From Clostridium sp. AF37-5 (GTDB lineage Bacteria > Bacillota > Clostridia > Lachnospirales > Lachnospiraceae), in contig NZ_QUDR01000017.1 in the NCBI RefSeq assembly GCF_003477605.1, positions 18,593 to 64,687 on the forward strand: DNA of 46,095 bases, read 5' to 3'. A program made the translations under genes and the position numbers. Positions 1-8,861 of the stretch are shown here, one piece after another. The notes under the pieces are model-generated. The model was not told the DNA's origin. It saw nothing but the letters and a program-made list of their open reading frames with translations, and did no database searches. The stretch's first letter is position 1, and the number at the start of each line of letters is the position of its first letter.

Positions 1-29
1 AATTTATTTTTCGGCGTTTTGGCATTTTT

Positions 30-641
30 CTATTGTTTTTCCTCAAGTAAATCATCTTCAGTAATCTCACGTATCACTTTACATGGGGAACCTGCTGCAA
101 TCACTCCTGCAGGAATATCTTTTGTCACTACACTGCCTGCTCCAATAACACTTCCATCACCAATTGAAACACCGCCTACAACCGTCACGTTGGCACCGAG
201 CCACACATTTTCTCCAAGCGTTATCGGCGCACTTGTCAACATGCGGTTTCTCTGAGACGGATGAATCGCATGTCCGGAACACGCCAGACACACACCGGGA
301 GCAATAAATGCACCCGCTCCTATGTTGATTGGTGAAGTATCCAACATCACCACGTTGTAATTGATAACTGCAAGTCCATGAAAATGAATATTAAATCCAT
401 AATCGCACTTAAAACCATCCCCCGGAAATGCAAGCTTATTGTAAGTTCCAAACAACTGCCGCATAATACTTTCTTTTTCTTCCTGAGTATTATCCCCCAA
501 AGAATTCAAACGCTTCAGCAAATCACTTGCTCTTTCCTTCAATTCCTTTGGATTATCAAATGGATTACAATAATATGGCTCCATCGATGTCATTCTCTCC
601 ATTGCCTGATTCACATATTCATCTTTTTCTTTACTATTCAT
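30..641 (-). CDS. Sugar O-acetyltransferase (maltose/galactoside acetyltransferase type)
   Basis: A 203-residue protein of the left-handed beta-helix acetyltransferase family, which moves an acetyl group from acetyl-CoA to a sugar hydroxyl in the cytoplasm. The N-terminal third is a helical Maa/LacA-like domain (MNSKEKDEYV..., then an NPFD segment). After that come hexapeptide-repeat coils with motifs such as APGVCLACSGHAIHP, whose His matches the catalytic His of LacA-like enzymes, and IGDGSVIGAGSVVTKDIPAG. Length is usual for the family. The ATG at 641 has GGAGG nine bases upstream. It lies 42 bp downstream of the Nudix gene on the same strand, so the two are probably co-transcribed. The sugar substrate cannot be told from sequence. 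Confidence 0.9.
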   Translation of the reverse strand: MNSKEKDEYVNQAMERMTSMEPYYCNPFDNPKELKERASDLLKRLNSLGDNTQEEKESIMRQLFGTYNKLAFPGDGFKCDYGFNIHFHGLAVINYNVVMLDTSPINIGAGAFIAPGVCLACSGHAIHPSQRNRMLTSAPITLGENVWLGANVTVVGGVSIGDGSVIGAGSVVTKDIPAGVIAAGSPCKVIREITEDDLLEEKQ

Positions 642-681
642 CGTCTAAATCCTCCGAATTTTTATATCTATATTCTGCCAT
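634..681 (-). CDS. Possible 15-codon leader or short peptide between the Nudix and acetyltransferase genes
   Basis: An ATG at 681 preceded by GAGGTG opens a 15-codon frame (MAEYRYKNSEDLDDE) whose stop overlaps the acetyltransferase start codon. The ribosome site of the next gene lies inside it, so it could couple translation. It may equally be chance or the remnant of a lost gene. I do not recognise it. Confidence 0.2.
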   Translation of the reverse strand: MAEYRYKNSEDLDDE

Positions 682-683
682 AG

Positions 684-1175
684 TTACACCTCATCATGCA
701 TCATGCATTCTAACGCCCTTGATGAAGCTAATGTATCTTCTCCCATTTTTAAAATATCCTCTCGATTTACCCACTTATAATCAACAGTTTCTCCTTCTTG
801 CAAGACAATAGAATTTTTATCACATTTGGTAACACATAAGTATTCCACAAAAAGTGAATGGTAACCATCATGAACAACCCTTTTTAACTCTTTTAAGTCT
901 GAACAAACAATTCCTGTCTCTTCTCTTAACTCTCTAATTGCACATTCTAACGGCGATTCTCCCTGTAATGCCGAGCCACCCGCTGTCAATTCCCATTTCC
1001 CACCAAATTGTTTCTTATAATCCCTCTGCATGAGTAAATATGTACCATCCGTATTTTTCACAATAATTTCCCCTACCAAATGATACACCCCATCTGGAAT
1101 AACTTCTCCTCTTATAAGCGAACCATCGGCAATCTTATTAAAATATTTATCGTATGCATCCCATTTTTCAATCAT
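684..1175 (-). CDS. Nudix hydrolase
   Basis: A 163-residue cytoplasmic Nudix hydrolase. These enzymes cleave nucleoside diphosphates linked to another group. The Nudix box is intact at about residues 67-89: G-G-S, then E, then RELREETGI, which supplies the Mg2+-binding glutamates. The N-terminal part (DKYFNKIADGSLIRGEVIPDGVYH) resembles the lead-in of YfcD/IPP-isomerase-like Nudix proteins, but the substrate cannot be assigned. The ATG at 1175 has AAGGAG upstream at good spacing. It is first in a two-gene leftward unit with the acetyltransferase. No sigma-A promoter was convincing upstream. Confidence 0.88.
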   Translation of the reverse strand: MIEKWDAYDKYFNKIADGSLIRGEVIPDGVYHLVGEIIVKNTDGTYLLMQRDYKKQFGGKWELTAGGSALQGESPLECAIRELREETGIVCSDLKELKRVVHDGYHSLFVEYLCVTKCDKNSIVLQEGETVDYKWVNREDILKMGEDTLASSRALECMMHDEV

Positions 1176-1364
1176 AAATACCCTCTCCTTCTGTATAACT
1201 AAACTACACCTGATTCCCCCTCATTTTACCACAACACCAAACCTCATGAAAGTAACAAATGCAACGCTTTCGGCAAATTGTAGTTTACATGCCGATACCC
1301 CTGCGTGTTTGATAAGCGAAAGCGGCACAAGAGGTGCAAATTTATTTGAGACATTTTACGGAAC

Positions 1365-1393
1365 TTCCAAAAAACCACCACCTATGCTATACT
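1365..1393 (+). promoter_or_regulatory. Sigma-A-type promoter of the GH3 gene
   Basis: TTCCAA (-35, weak) and TATACT (-10) are separated by 17 bp, with an extended TGC before the -10. It lies 48 bp before the GH3 start. An 8-bp inverted repeat (CGCTTTCG at 1265, CGAAAGCG at 1317) lies further upstream. Confidence 0.55.
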
Positions 1394-1440
1394 AATCTCA
1401 AGATGTTTTGGACGATTTTACAAGTAAAAGGAGGTATTTC

Positions 1441-3588
1441 ATGAACCACGAAAACATCATTTCCAAACTCACTCTGGAAGAAAAAATTGCGATGATTCAT
1501 GCCGCCGGACTTTTTCGTTCCGGCGCAGTAAAACGACTTAATATTCCTTCGCTTATTATGTCAGATGGGCCAAGCGGAGTGCGTCAGGAATTTGAAAATG
1601 ACAGTTGGACGCCAATTGATGACACAACGGATTTCGTAAGCTGGCTGCCAAGTAATACATGTCTTTGCACCACGTGGAATCCTAATCTTGCTCGCAAATT
1701 TGGCGAAGTGTTAGGGGATGAGGCACGCGGACGAGGAAAAGATGTCATTTTGGCACCCGGCATCAACCTCAAACGAACTCCTCTGTGCGGAAGAAACTTT
1801 GAATATATGAGCGAGGACCCACACCTTACCGGACGTATGGCAGTTCCTTTGGTGCAGGGAATCCAGTCACAGGATGTAGCTGCTTGTGTGAAACATTTTG
1901 CCCTGAATAATCAGGAGTGTGACCGATTAAGTGTCGACACCAAAGTCGATGATAAAACACTTTTTGAATTATATCTGCCGGCATTTTATGATGCATTAAT
2001 GGAAGGTGGCTCGTATAGTGTGATGGGTGCCTACAATAAGTATGATGGTGAATTCTGCTGTGAAAATGCAACGCTTTTAAAAACAATTCTACGTGATTTG
2101 TGGCACTATGATGGGGTTACAATTTCTGACTGGGGCGGCGTGCATAACACAGAAAAAACCGCTTTAAACGGGGTTGATATGGAAATGTCCGTCACACCGG
2201 ATTTTGACGATTATAAGTTAGCAAATCCACTTCTTGAAAAAGTAAAATCTGGAGGAATCGACGAATCTGTAATTGACGAACGGATTGAGCGGATTTTAAC
2301 AATGATGGAGCGAATTAAGCTCGGTGACAAAACTAGAAATAAAGGCTGCACAAACACAAAAGAACATCAGCAGACCATTCAGGAGATTGCGGAAGAGGGA
2401 ATTGTCCTGTTAAAAAATGACACGGCACATCTCCCGCTTTCCAAGGAAACAAAGAAAATTCTTGTCCTCGGCGATAACGCCAAAAGAACACATGCTGCCG
2501 GCGGTGGAAGTGCGGAAATCAAAGCACTTTATGATATTTCGCCAATGCTTGGCATGCGTATGGTACTCGGCGGTGATGCACAGATTGACTGGCTGCCCGG
2601 TTATTACGTAGATAATGAAAAACATGTAGCCGGTGAAGTCGACTGGCAGGCAGAAAGTCTGGATGTAGATTATACAACAGACCGCGGAAAAGAACAGTTT
2701 GACAAAGAAATCCGCCCGATACGTGAGAAGTATCTGAAAGAGGCACTGGATGCCTGCCCGTCCTACGATGAAGTCATCTTTATCGGTGGATTAAACCATG
2801 CTTACGATGTGGAAGGATTTGACCGCCCGGACATGACACTTCCATATGGACAAAACGAAGTGATTGAGGCTTTGACAGAAAAATGTAAAAATCTCACCGT
2901 GGTACTGATCAACGGCGGTCCGGTTGAAATGCCATGGATTAATAAAGTAAACTCACTGATTCAGACAAGCTACTGTGGCATGCATGGCGGACTTGCTTTA
3001 GCACGAGTTCTCTTTGGCGAGGTAAATCCGTCCGGACACTTGGCAGAAACCTATCCGGTTCACCTTTGTGATACACCGACCGAAAAATTCAAATCCTATC
3101 CGGGCACAGTGGATAATTCCGGTCAGCGTCATGTGGAATACACGGAAAAATTAATGGTTGGCTACCGCTATTATGAAACCGAAGAAATTCCGGTTCTCTT
3201 CCCATTTGGATACGGTCTTAGTTACACAACCTTTGATTTGCATGATTTTTCCGTTGAAAAAACCGACGATGAAACTGTTTGCTGCCGCTGCCAGATTACA
3301 AACACTGGAAACAGAGCAGGTGCACAGACCATACAGCTCTATGTCGGCATTCCGGAAGAAGGGCAGCCAAAAAAACAATTGAGGGCATTTAAAAAGGTGG
3401 CACTCGCCCCACAGGAAACAAAACATGTTTCCCTCTGCCTTAGCAAAAAGGACTTTGCCACCTATAACTGTAAAAATCAAGCTTTTGTGATAAATGAGGG
3501 TACCTATTCCTTATGGATTGGCACTTCGGTAAAAGATATTTTCTTTCAATCCGAAGTCACCCTTTCCCAGAGCGGAATCGTAAAATAA
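1441..3588 (+). CDS. Glycoside hydrolase family 3 beta-glucosidase/beta-xylosidase
   Basis: A 715-residue GH3 enzyme that removes terminal beta-linked sugars from oligosaccharides. No signal peptide is visible, so it probably acts on imported oligosaccharides in the cytoplasm. Order of parts: GH3 N-terminal barrel (MSDGPSGVRQE, KHFALNNQE, and the nucleophile Asp at about 230 in TISDWGGVH), GH3 C-terminal domain (EEGIVLLKND), and an Fn3-like C-terminal domain (FGYGLSYTTF onward). The frame is open upstream to 1408, but the ATG at 1441 has AAAGGAGG six bases before it and is the natural start. The 3' end overlaps a GH31 remnant on the other strand. Substrate preference (glucoside, xyloside or arabinoside) is not readable from sequence. 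Confidence 0.93.
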   Translation: MNHENIISKLTLEEKIAMIHAAGLFRSGAVKRLNIPSLIMSDGPSGVRQEFENDSWTPIDDTTDFVSWLPSNTCLCTTWNPNLARKFGEVLGDEARGRGKDVILAPGINLKRTPLCGRNFEYMSEDPHLTGRMAVPLVQGIQSQDVAACVKHFALNNQECDRLSVDTKVDDKTLFELYLPAFYDALMEGGSYSVMGAYNKYDGEFCCENATLLKTILRDLWHYDGVTISDWGGVHNTEKTALNGVDMEMSVTPDFDDYKLANPLLEKVKSGGIDESVIDERIERILTMMERIKLGDKTRNKGCTNTKEHQQTIQEIAEEGIVLLKNDTAHLPLSKETKKILVLGDNAKRTHAAGGGSAEIKALYDISPMLGMRMVLGGDAQIDWLPGYYVDNEKHVAGEVDWQAESLDVDYTTDRGKEQFDKEIRPIREKYLKEALDACPSYDEVIFIGGLNHAYDVEGFDRPDMTLPYGQNEVIEALTEKCKNLTVVLINGGPVEMPWINKVNSLIQTSYCGMHGGLALARVLFGEVNPSGHLAETYPVHLCDTPTEKFKSYPGTVDNSGQRHVEYTEKLMVGYRYYETEEIPVLFPFGYGLSYTTFDLHDFSVEKTDDETVCCRCQITNTGNRAGAQTIQLYVGIPEEGQPKKQLRAFKKVALAPQETKHVSLCLSKKDFATYNCKNQAFVINEGTYSLWIGTSVKDIFFQSEVTLSQSGIVK

Positions 3589-3908
3589 TCAACCGTTTCC
3601 GTTATCCAAAGTGCGCCTTGTCTGGTTTCACCGGTCTCGTCCATGACAGGGGCCACCAGATAGCGGTCACCAAGCATATATTGACGGTCTAAGAAACCAC
3701 ACACCGGGTCCCCTGGAAACTCTAACACCATTGCTCGCACAAGAGGAATTCCGGTGTCGTGGTTTTCTTTTGCCTTTTCCAGCAAATACGGCAAAAGTTT
3801 TTGTTTTACCAAAACGAAATGACGCAATACTTTTGTTGCCTCATCATCGTAAAGCCACGGCACACGATAAGAACCGCTTCCGTGAAGTCTTGAATGACTC
3901 GATCTTTC
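3546..3908 (-). pseudogene. Remnant of a GH31 alpha-xylosidase/alpha-glucosidase (internal fragment)
   Basis: The minus-strand frame reads ERSSHSRLHGSGSYRVPW, then VLRHFVLVKQKLLPYL and GDRYLVAPVM. These are well-known conserved segments from the C-terminal part of the GH31 catalytic barrel. The fragment is about 120 residues, against 650-800 in intact enzymes. Upstream it runs straight into the stop codon of an unrelated gene (3914). Downstream it ends just after GETRQGALWI and overlaps the 3' end of the GH3 gene. There is no proper start or ribosome site. It is therefore what remains after deletion of a neighbouring glycosidase gene. Confidence 0.8.
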
Positions 3909-3913
3909 CTTTC

Positions 3914-4195
3914 TTACTTTTTCTTCTGCCTTGCCACAACATTTTTCATCATTTCCACCTTCGCTTTCTCCTGTGGACTCATGTTTCTAGTCAGAATTTC
4001 AAGCAAAACTTTCGATTCTTCCGGTGAAAAAGATAAATTATGGTTTTTCAGTTTCGTGGTTGCCGCCATCAAAAGCGGTGCGGCATCTTTCATACTTTTG
4101 CCCTGCATATTCTCAGCCAGTTCCTTCATCACCTGCAATTTTACCGGATGCATTGTTTTAAAAATGTCATACTCGTCAAACATCGATGTGCTCAT
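3914..4195 (-). CDS. Small Met/Lys-rich protein of unknown function
   Basis: A 93-residue protein, MSTSMFDEYDIFKTMHPVKL..., predicted all-helical from its heptad-like spacing of Met, Leu and Ile, and ending in a basic RQKKK tail. No signal peptide or membrane segment. I do not recognise the family. The ATG at 4195 follows GAGGAAGAAG; a longer frame to 4216 would begin inside the charged tail of the preceding gene. It overlaps that gene by 20 bp, so the two are probably translated together. The GH31 remnant abuts its stop codon, so a deletion ended right behind it. Confidence 0.6.
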   Translation of the reverse strand: MSTSMFDEYDIFKTMHPVKLQVMKELAENMQGKSMKDAAPLLMAATTKLKNHNLSFSPEESKVLLEILTRNMSPQEKAKVEMMKNVVARQKKK

Positions 4196-4601
4196 TTTCT
4201 TCTTCCTCTCCCTCATTTTCCGCTTGTTCGGGCTGTTCCACAGAAGCTGCCTGCATCATTTCCATCATAGAAGAAATCATTTCAAAATCCTTTTGACTCT
4301 CCTCCGGCATAAGCATCTTTAACATTTCAAATGGATTTTCCGTGCCCTCTGCCCCGGATGCCTCATTTGCCTTCTGCACCTCACGCATCATGCGAAACAA
4401 ATCCATCATATGCCGCATCTGAAAAAAAGACATCACAGAATCCATCATCTTCCGCTCTCTGCCACAGGTCAAAGGATGAATTGCCTGAAGCAATCCCTCT
4501 ACATCAATGAGCTCTCCCTCCGATACATCAAAAAATGGGATTGCCACCTTTAATACCTGTACACTTCTTGTATTATGCATTCGGCTATCCCATTTCATCA
4601 T
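4176..4601 (-). CDS. Met-rich acidic-tailed protein of unknown function
   Basis: A 141-residue protein with a first half of mixed strands (VLKVAIPFFDVSEGELIDVE), then a strikingly Met-rich helical part (KMMDSVMSFFQMRHMMDLFRM and PFEMLKMLMPEE), and a very acidic tail (ENEGEEEENEHIDV). No signal peptide. Possible starts are the ATGs at 4601 and 4598, after an AAGGCGGGG ribosome site; a TTG at 4619 is less likely. Its stop lies inside the next unknown gene (4195). The pair sits 89 bp behind luxS on the same strand. No function is assigned. Confidence 0.6.
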   Translation of the reverse strand: MMKWDSRMHNTRSVQVLKVAIPFFDVSEGELIDVEGLLQAIHPLTCGRERKMMDSVMSFFQMRHMMDLFRMMREVQKANEASGAEGTENPFEMLKMLMPEESQKDFEMISSMMEMMQAASVEQPEQAENEGEEEENEHIDV

Positions 4602-4690
4602 CTCAGACCCCGCCTTCAAACAAACGAACTACATTTCCTGTATATCCTATGCGCAAGATGCGAAGCCTATTCCTTTTTTCTATGGTCTGA

Positions 4691-5164
4691 TTAATATTTC
4701 AGACGATCCGGCGTAATTCCAGTCAAAACATGTTCTAAATATTTTTCAGCCAGATATTTTGCCATCGGCAGATTCTGGTCTAAATAATTGCCACACGCCT
4801 CCGGTGCTGCACCCGGAATCTCGCCCTCAAAATGACAGACAAACTCAAACATTTCACGAAGCAGTGAGATAATATCTTCCGATTCATAGTCACCGGCAAG
4901 CAAAAGATAAAAACCGGTACGGCATCCCATCGGACCAAAATAAATAATCTTATCGCCCCATTCTTCATGATTCCGCAAAAAGGTTGCCCCCAGATGCTCT
5001 AACGTATGAATCTCAGCCGTATTCATCACCGGCTCAAAATTCGGTCTTGTCATACGAATATCAAATGTTGTTACCACATCATGTCCGGTACTGTCTTTTC
5101 TGCTTACATAAACTCCCGGCAGAAGTCTTTTGTGGTCCACGGTAAAACTCTTAATTGTTTCCAT
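4691..5164 (-). CDS. luxS: S-ribosylhomocysteine lyase LuxS
   Basis: A 157-residue metal-dependent lyase that splits S-ribosylhomocysteine into homocysteine and DPD, the precursor of AI-2, as part of the activated methyl cycle. The metal ligands are visible: His53 and His57 in HTLEH, with Glu56 as the general base, and Cys124 in EACGNYLD. Cys81 in GPMGCRTGFY is also kept. Length is normal. The ATG at 5164 has AAAGGAGG nine bases upstream; an earlier in-frame start at 5188 would include the ribosome site. It lies 24 bp behind the TagF-like gene on the same strand, at the end of the cell-envelope operon. Confidence 0.97.
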   Translation of the reverse strand: METIKSFTVDHKRLLPGVYVSRKDSTGHDVVTTFDIRMTRPNFEPVMNTAEIHTLEHLGATFLRNHEEWGDKIIYFGPMGCRTGFYLLLAGDYESEDIISLLREMFEFVCHFEGEIPGAAPEACGNYLDQNLPMAKYLAEKYLEHVLTGITPDRLKY

Positions 5165-5188
5165 TGCAAAATGCCTCCTTTGCTGCAA

Positions 5189-6397
5189 TTACTCATAATA
5201 AACGTCTGTTCGTTTGCTTGGAATCAACTGCTTCATCAAATGTAAAACACGGCTTGCCGCCCTGCCATCATCGATGGAATTATATTTTTTCTTGAACTTT
5301 TCATACCTCTGTGCATAAACCGAATAATCATACGAGTGGATATCCTCAATCAACTCATCCGTCGTTGTTGAAATCGGTCCCGGCATCTCTTTGCTGTAAC
5401 TGAAATAAAATCCACGAAGTTCATTTTTGTATTTATAAAAATCGTAAGCAAAGAAAAACATCGGACGGTTCAAAATACTATAATCAAACATTACGGAAGA
5501 ATAATCCGTAATTAGTATATCGGACACCAAAAACAACTCTGCAATATCGCGGCTCTGGTCAAAATGATAAATAAATCCCTCATACGGCGACCAGTCAATC
5601 GCATCCATAATCAGATAATGGTATTTGACAATCATAATGTACTCATCGCCCAGTTCTTTTTGCAGTTTTTCAAAAGAAATCTGTGGACGGAACTCGTATT
5701 TATCATCTTCCGAAAATTCGTCATCTCGCCAGGTTGGCGCATACAAAATAATCTTTTTATCCTCCGGAAGTCCCAGTTTTCTCTTAAAACTTCGGATTCC
5801 CTCTGTCGTATTCTCCCAGAACAATATATCATTTCTCGGATATCCGTATTCTAACATTTCTCGGTGGAAATCAAATGCCCGTCGAAATGTCTCCGAGGAA
5901 AACGGATTTTGGGATATCAAAAAATCCCATGTATGAACGTTTTTCGTAAAATGTTCTTTGTAGGAATCAATGTCGCTCTCACCCACCATAAATACATCTT
6001 CCATATCCAGTGCCAGTTTTTTGAGCGGTGTTCCGTGCCATGTCTGAATATAATAGGTTCCCTTGCGGCGCAGCAAAAACTCCGGCTGTCTCGTATCAAA
6101 CACCCAAACTTTCGCCGTCGCCATGTAGTACAGATAGCGCAGACGCCCATAGCGGACCTGTCTGCTCATCCCCGGAATATTATACTTTTCATTCTCGTAA
6201 AACCAAATACAATCCCAATTCAAATCATATCCGTTTGCCATGAGATATTCGTAAATGTGTTTCGGATTTCCGGAATAACTTTTTCCAAGGCTGCTGTCAA
6301 AAACAATGCGATTTTGTTTTACCGGGCACAGATTGCACATTAAGTAATAAAACAAAACGACAATCTGTTTTACCAAATGATAAATTCCTTTACGCAC
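5189..6397 (-). CDS. CDP-glycerol glycerophosphotransferase (TagB/TagF family)
   Basis: A 402-residue enzyme of the family that moves glycerol-phosphate (or a related alditol phosphate) from its CDP form to a teichoic-acid-like chain at the inner face of the membrane. Family motifs in order: QTWHGTPLKKLALD (about 120), YGYPRNDIL (about 185), ILYAPTWRDDE (about 220) and SDILITDYSSVMFDY (about 300). The N-terminus is hydrophobic (HLVKQIVVLFYYLMCNL) and may attach to the membrane. The start is a GTG at 6397 with AAGGAGG six bases upstream. It lies 22 bp behind the GT2/TagF fusion gene and resembles that protein's C-terminal half, suggesting two successive steps in one polymer. Confidence 0.92.
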   Translation of the reverse strand: MRKGIYHLVKQIVVLFYYLMCNLCPVKQNRIVFDSSLGKSYSGNPKHIYEYLMANGYDLNWDCIWFYENEKYNIPGMSRQVRYGRLRYLYYMATAKVWVFDTRQPEFLLRRKGTYYIQTWHGTPLKKLALDMEDVFMVGESDIDSYKEHFTKNVHTWDFLISQNPFSSETFRRAFDFHREMLEYGYPRNDILFWENTTEGIRSFKRKLGLPEDKKIILYAPTWRDDEFSEDDKYEFRPQISFEKLQKELGDEYIMIVKYHYLIMDAIDWSPYEGFIYHFDQSRDIAELFLVSDILITDYSSVMFDYSILNRPMFFFAYDFYKYKNELRGFYFSYSKEMPGPISTTTDELIEDIHSYDYSVYAQRYEKFKKKYNSIDDGRAASRVLHLMKQLIPSKRTDVYYE

Positions 6398-6419
6398 GTT
6401 GTTCCTCCTTGTAGCTTAC

Positions 6420-8831
6420 TTACTGCTCCGTATCCAATGTACCGTTTTCACGCTCGCCAAACACTTTTTCAATCACGCGCTCAGAAGCATGTCCATCATC
6501 CACGCTGCAAAATCTCTCGTAAAATTCTTCGTAGCGCTCTTTGTAAGTTTCCTCAATTGCATCCATATGATGTAAAGCATCGACAACGGCATCGTTGGTG
6601 CGGAGAATCGGACCCGGAAGTTCTTTCTCCATATCCATATACATGCCTCGGATTTCATCTGCATACTCATCAAAATCATATGCGTAGAACAAAATCGGAC
6701 GCTTTAAGTTTGCAAAGTCAAAGAATACAGAAGAATAATCGGTAATACAAATATCCGATGCCAGATACAGACGAGACACATCTTCGTACTGGCTTCCGTT
6801 ATAAACAAATCCTTCGTACTCGGTCAAGTCCAAAATATCGGCAATGTAGTAATGTGTACGCAAAAGTACAACACTGTCCTCACCAAATTCTTTTTGCAGT
6901 CTGCCTAAATCAAGAGCCAGCGTAAACTTATATTTACCACGGTCATAGAATTGGTTATCACGCCAGGTTGGCGCATACAAAATTACTCGTTTTCCTTCCG
7001 GAATACCAAGTTCTTTCTTCACTTCGGCAGCAATTTCTTCTTTGTTATCCGCATATAGAATATCATTTCTCGGATAACCATATTCCAAAATCTTATCTCT
7101 GTCATAAACAAATGCACGCTCAAACACATCCGTTGAAAAACGGTTGGCAGAAATCAAATAATTCCACTCGCGGCCGTGCTTATAAAACAGTGTCTTATGA
7201 TTCTGGCTTGCAGATGTAATATCCTCCATATCAAATGCCAGTTTCTTAAGCGGTGTACCATGCCATGTTTCCAGGAAAACAACACCCGGACGCTTTTTAT
7301 TCCAAGCAGGCTGACGCACGTTAAAAATACGATATCCACAACGGGATGCGTAATACACATAACGAAGACTATTCATCTTTACTCTCGTATGTTTTCCGGT
7401 TTTTGCAAGTGCTTCGGATTTGTTATTTAATACCCAAATATAACGGTACTTGTCCCCTCTGGTCTTTTGCAGATATTCATACAGGTATTTCGGGCTGTCG
7501 GAGTAACTCTTTCCGAAGAAACTCTCGATAAATACCCAGTCATGCCGCAATGGCATTTTCTTGAAAATGTGGCGTTCCAGCACACGATACCACTGAATAC
7601 GGCTTCCAATCAAACCTTTTTTCTTTTTGCGCCACTTATTGAACTTCATAACCGGTTTTGCCATACGCAATTTCCCCTTGCGGGTAATTGACAACTGCAA
7701 ACGCTGGAATATACCATACTCTTTAATTACATTCTTCCATTCCGGCATATTTGCCATTGCTTTCGCAAACTTCGGCGCATTTTCTCTCAAGATTCGTGCC
7801 GGATATTTACGCCAGAAGAAATTCATCAAATAATGGTCCAGTGCAAAACGAAGGTCTTTATCTTCCGGTTTAATAATATGCAAACATTTATCATAGGCAT
7901 CCAAAAATTCACCGCTGCGGTGTCCACGCTTTTTCTGGCAGAGTGCCGGCAGATGAATCTGGTCGTTGCGGTGACGCCAGATATACAGACTGTCACCATC
8001 AACCCACATTTTACCTGCTGCCAGTTTCAACAATTTCACACAAAACGTCATATCACTGTAAAAACGTGTCGTTGTATCAAACGAAAGCTCATGCTCCATC
8101 ACAAAATCCCTGCGGATTAAAAAGTGCTGCACCGAATACATTTCCACAAAACGGTCGCGGAGCGTCTGCCCTTCCAACGGTTTTACGCCCTCAATAAAAG
8201 TTTCCTGTTTTGCTTTTTCAAAATCAAAATTCACCGGTTTAAACCAAGAACTGTATTTATTACCGGTTGTCATAACTGCCTGTTTCTCTTCTGCCAAATC
8301 AAGCAGCCGTTTCAGTGCCCCATCCATCAGGTAATCGTCACAGTCAATGAAATAAACGTACTCTCCTGTCGCTTTCTCTAAACCGATGTTACGGCAGAAA
8401 GAAACACCAAACGGATATACCTGTCCGATTTTTTCTTCATACTCATCGAGCAAATCTTCCTCACTCGGATGCAGTTCTTTATCTGTGTAGAGGCTGATGG
8501 AATCTCCTTTTTTCTCCATTTCCCGGGCCTGCTCGCGGCGGCGTTCTGCGCTATCTAAGCGTTTCTCCACTCTCTCGTGGATTTTCTGCTCGCGCCACGC
8601 TGCTGCCGTCTCCTCATTAGCCCGAATGACGTCTTCCGGCAATTCATCCATTGCCAAAAATACTTTGACGTGCGGATTCTCTTTTACGGAATCCGGCACT
8701 TCATGACCGTCTTTATCATTGACAACAATAATTTCTAAGTCTTCTATCTTTTGTTCTTCGATACTCTGAACACATTCTTCCAAATATGCCTGTCCTTTGA
8801 AATAAGGAATTATGACACTTACCTTAGGCAT
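6420..8831 (-). CDS. Bifunctional GT2 glycosyltransferase / CDP-glycerol glycerophosphotransferase
   Basis: An 803-residue fusion. The N-terminal half is a GT-A family 2 glycosyltransferase: MPKVSVIIPYF, IIVVND, then GVSFCRNIGLEKATGEYVYF with the metal-binding DCDD. Between these elements lies an unusual insert of about 80 highly charged residues (roughly 65-145, for example RVEKRLDSAERRREQAREME), probably a coiled coil. The C-terminal half (from about 420) is TagF-like, with ETWHGTPLKKLAFD, YGYPRNDIL, YAPTWRDNQF and ITDYSSVFFDF. The ATG at 8831 has TTGGAGGT eight bases upstream; the TTG five codons earlier is part of that ribosome site. The context suggests synthesis of a glycosylated teichoic-acid-like polymer. 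It sits 30 bp behind leuS. Confidence 0.9.
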   Translation of the reverse strand: MPKVSVIIPYFKGQAYLEECVQSIEEQKIEDLEIIVVNDKDGHEVPDSVKENPHVKVFLAMDELPEDVIRANEETAAAWREQKIHERVEKRLDSAERRREQAREMEKKGDSISLYTDKELHPSEEDLLDEYEEKIGQVYPFGVSFCRNIGLEKATGEYVYFIDCDDYLMDGALKRLLDLAEEKQAVMTTGNKYSSWFKPVNFDFEKAKQETFIEGVKPLEGQTLRDRFVEMYSVQHFLIRRDFVMEHELSFDTTTRFYSDMTFCVKLLKLAAGKMWVDGDSLYIWRHRNDQIHLPALCQKKRGHRSGEFLDAYDKCLHIIKPEDKDLRFALDHYLMNFFWRKYPARILRENAPKFAKAMANMPEWKNVIKEYGIFQRLQLSITRKGKLRMAKPVMKFNKWRKKKKGLIGSRIQWYRVLERHIFKKMPLRHDWVFIESFFGKSYSDSPKYLYEYLQKTRGDKYRYIWVLNNKSEALAKTGKHTRVKMNSLRYVYYASRCGYRIFNVRQPAWNKKRPGVVFLETWHGTPLKKLAFDMEDITSASQNHKTLFYKHGREWNYLISANRFSTDVFERAFVYDRDKILEYGYPRNDILYADNKEEIAAEVKKELGIPEGKRVILYAPTWRDNQFYDRGKYKFTLALDLGRLQKEFGEDSVVLLRTHYYIADILDLTEYEGFVYNGSQYEDVSRLYLASDICITDYSSVFFDFANLKRPILFYAYDFDEYADEIRGMYMDMEKELPGPILRTNDAVVDALHHMDAIEETYKERYEEFYERFCSVDDGHASERVIEKVFGERENGTLDTEQ

Positions 8832-8861
8832 TTTTTGCACCTCCAAATTATTTGCAATTAC

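Noticed and set aside
2410..2746. Open frames on the minus strand inside the GH3 gene
   Set aside because: They are shadows of a well-conserved coding sequence with no ribosome sites and no family resemblance.
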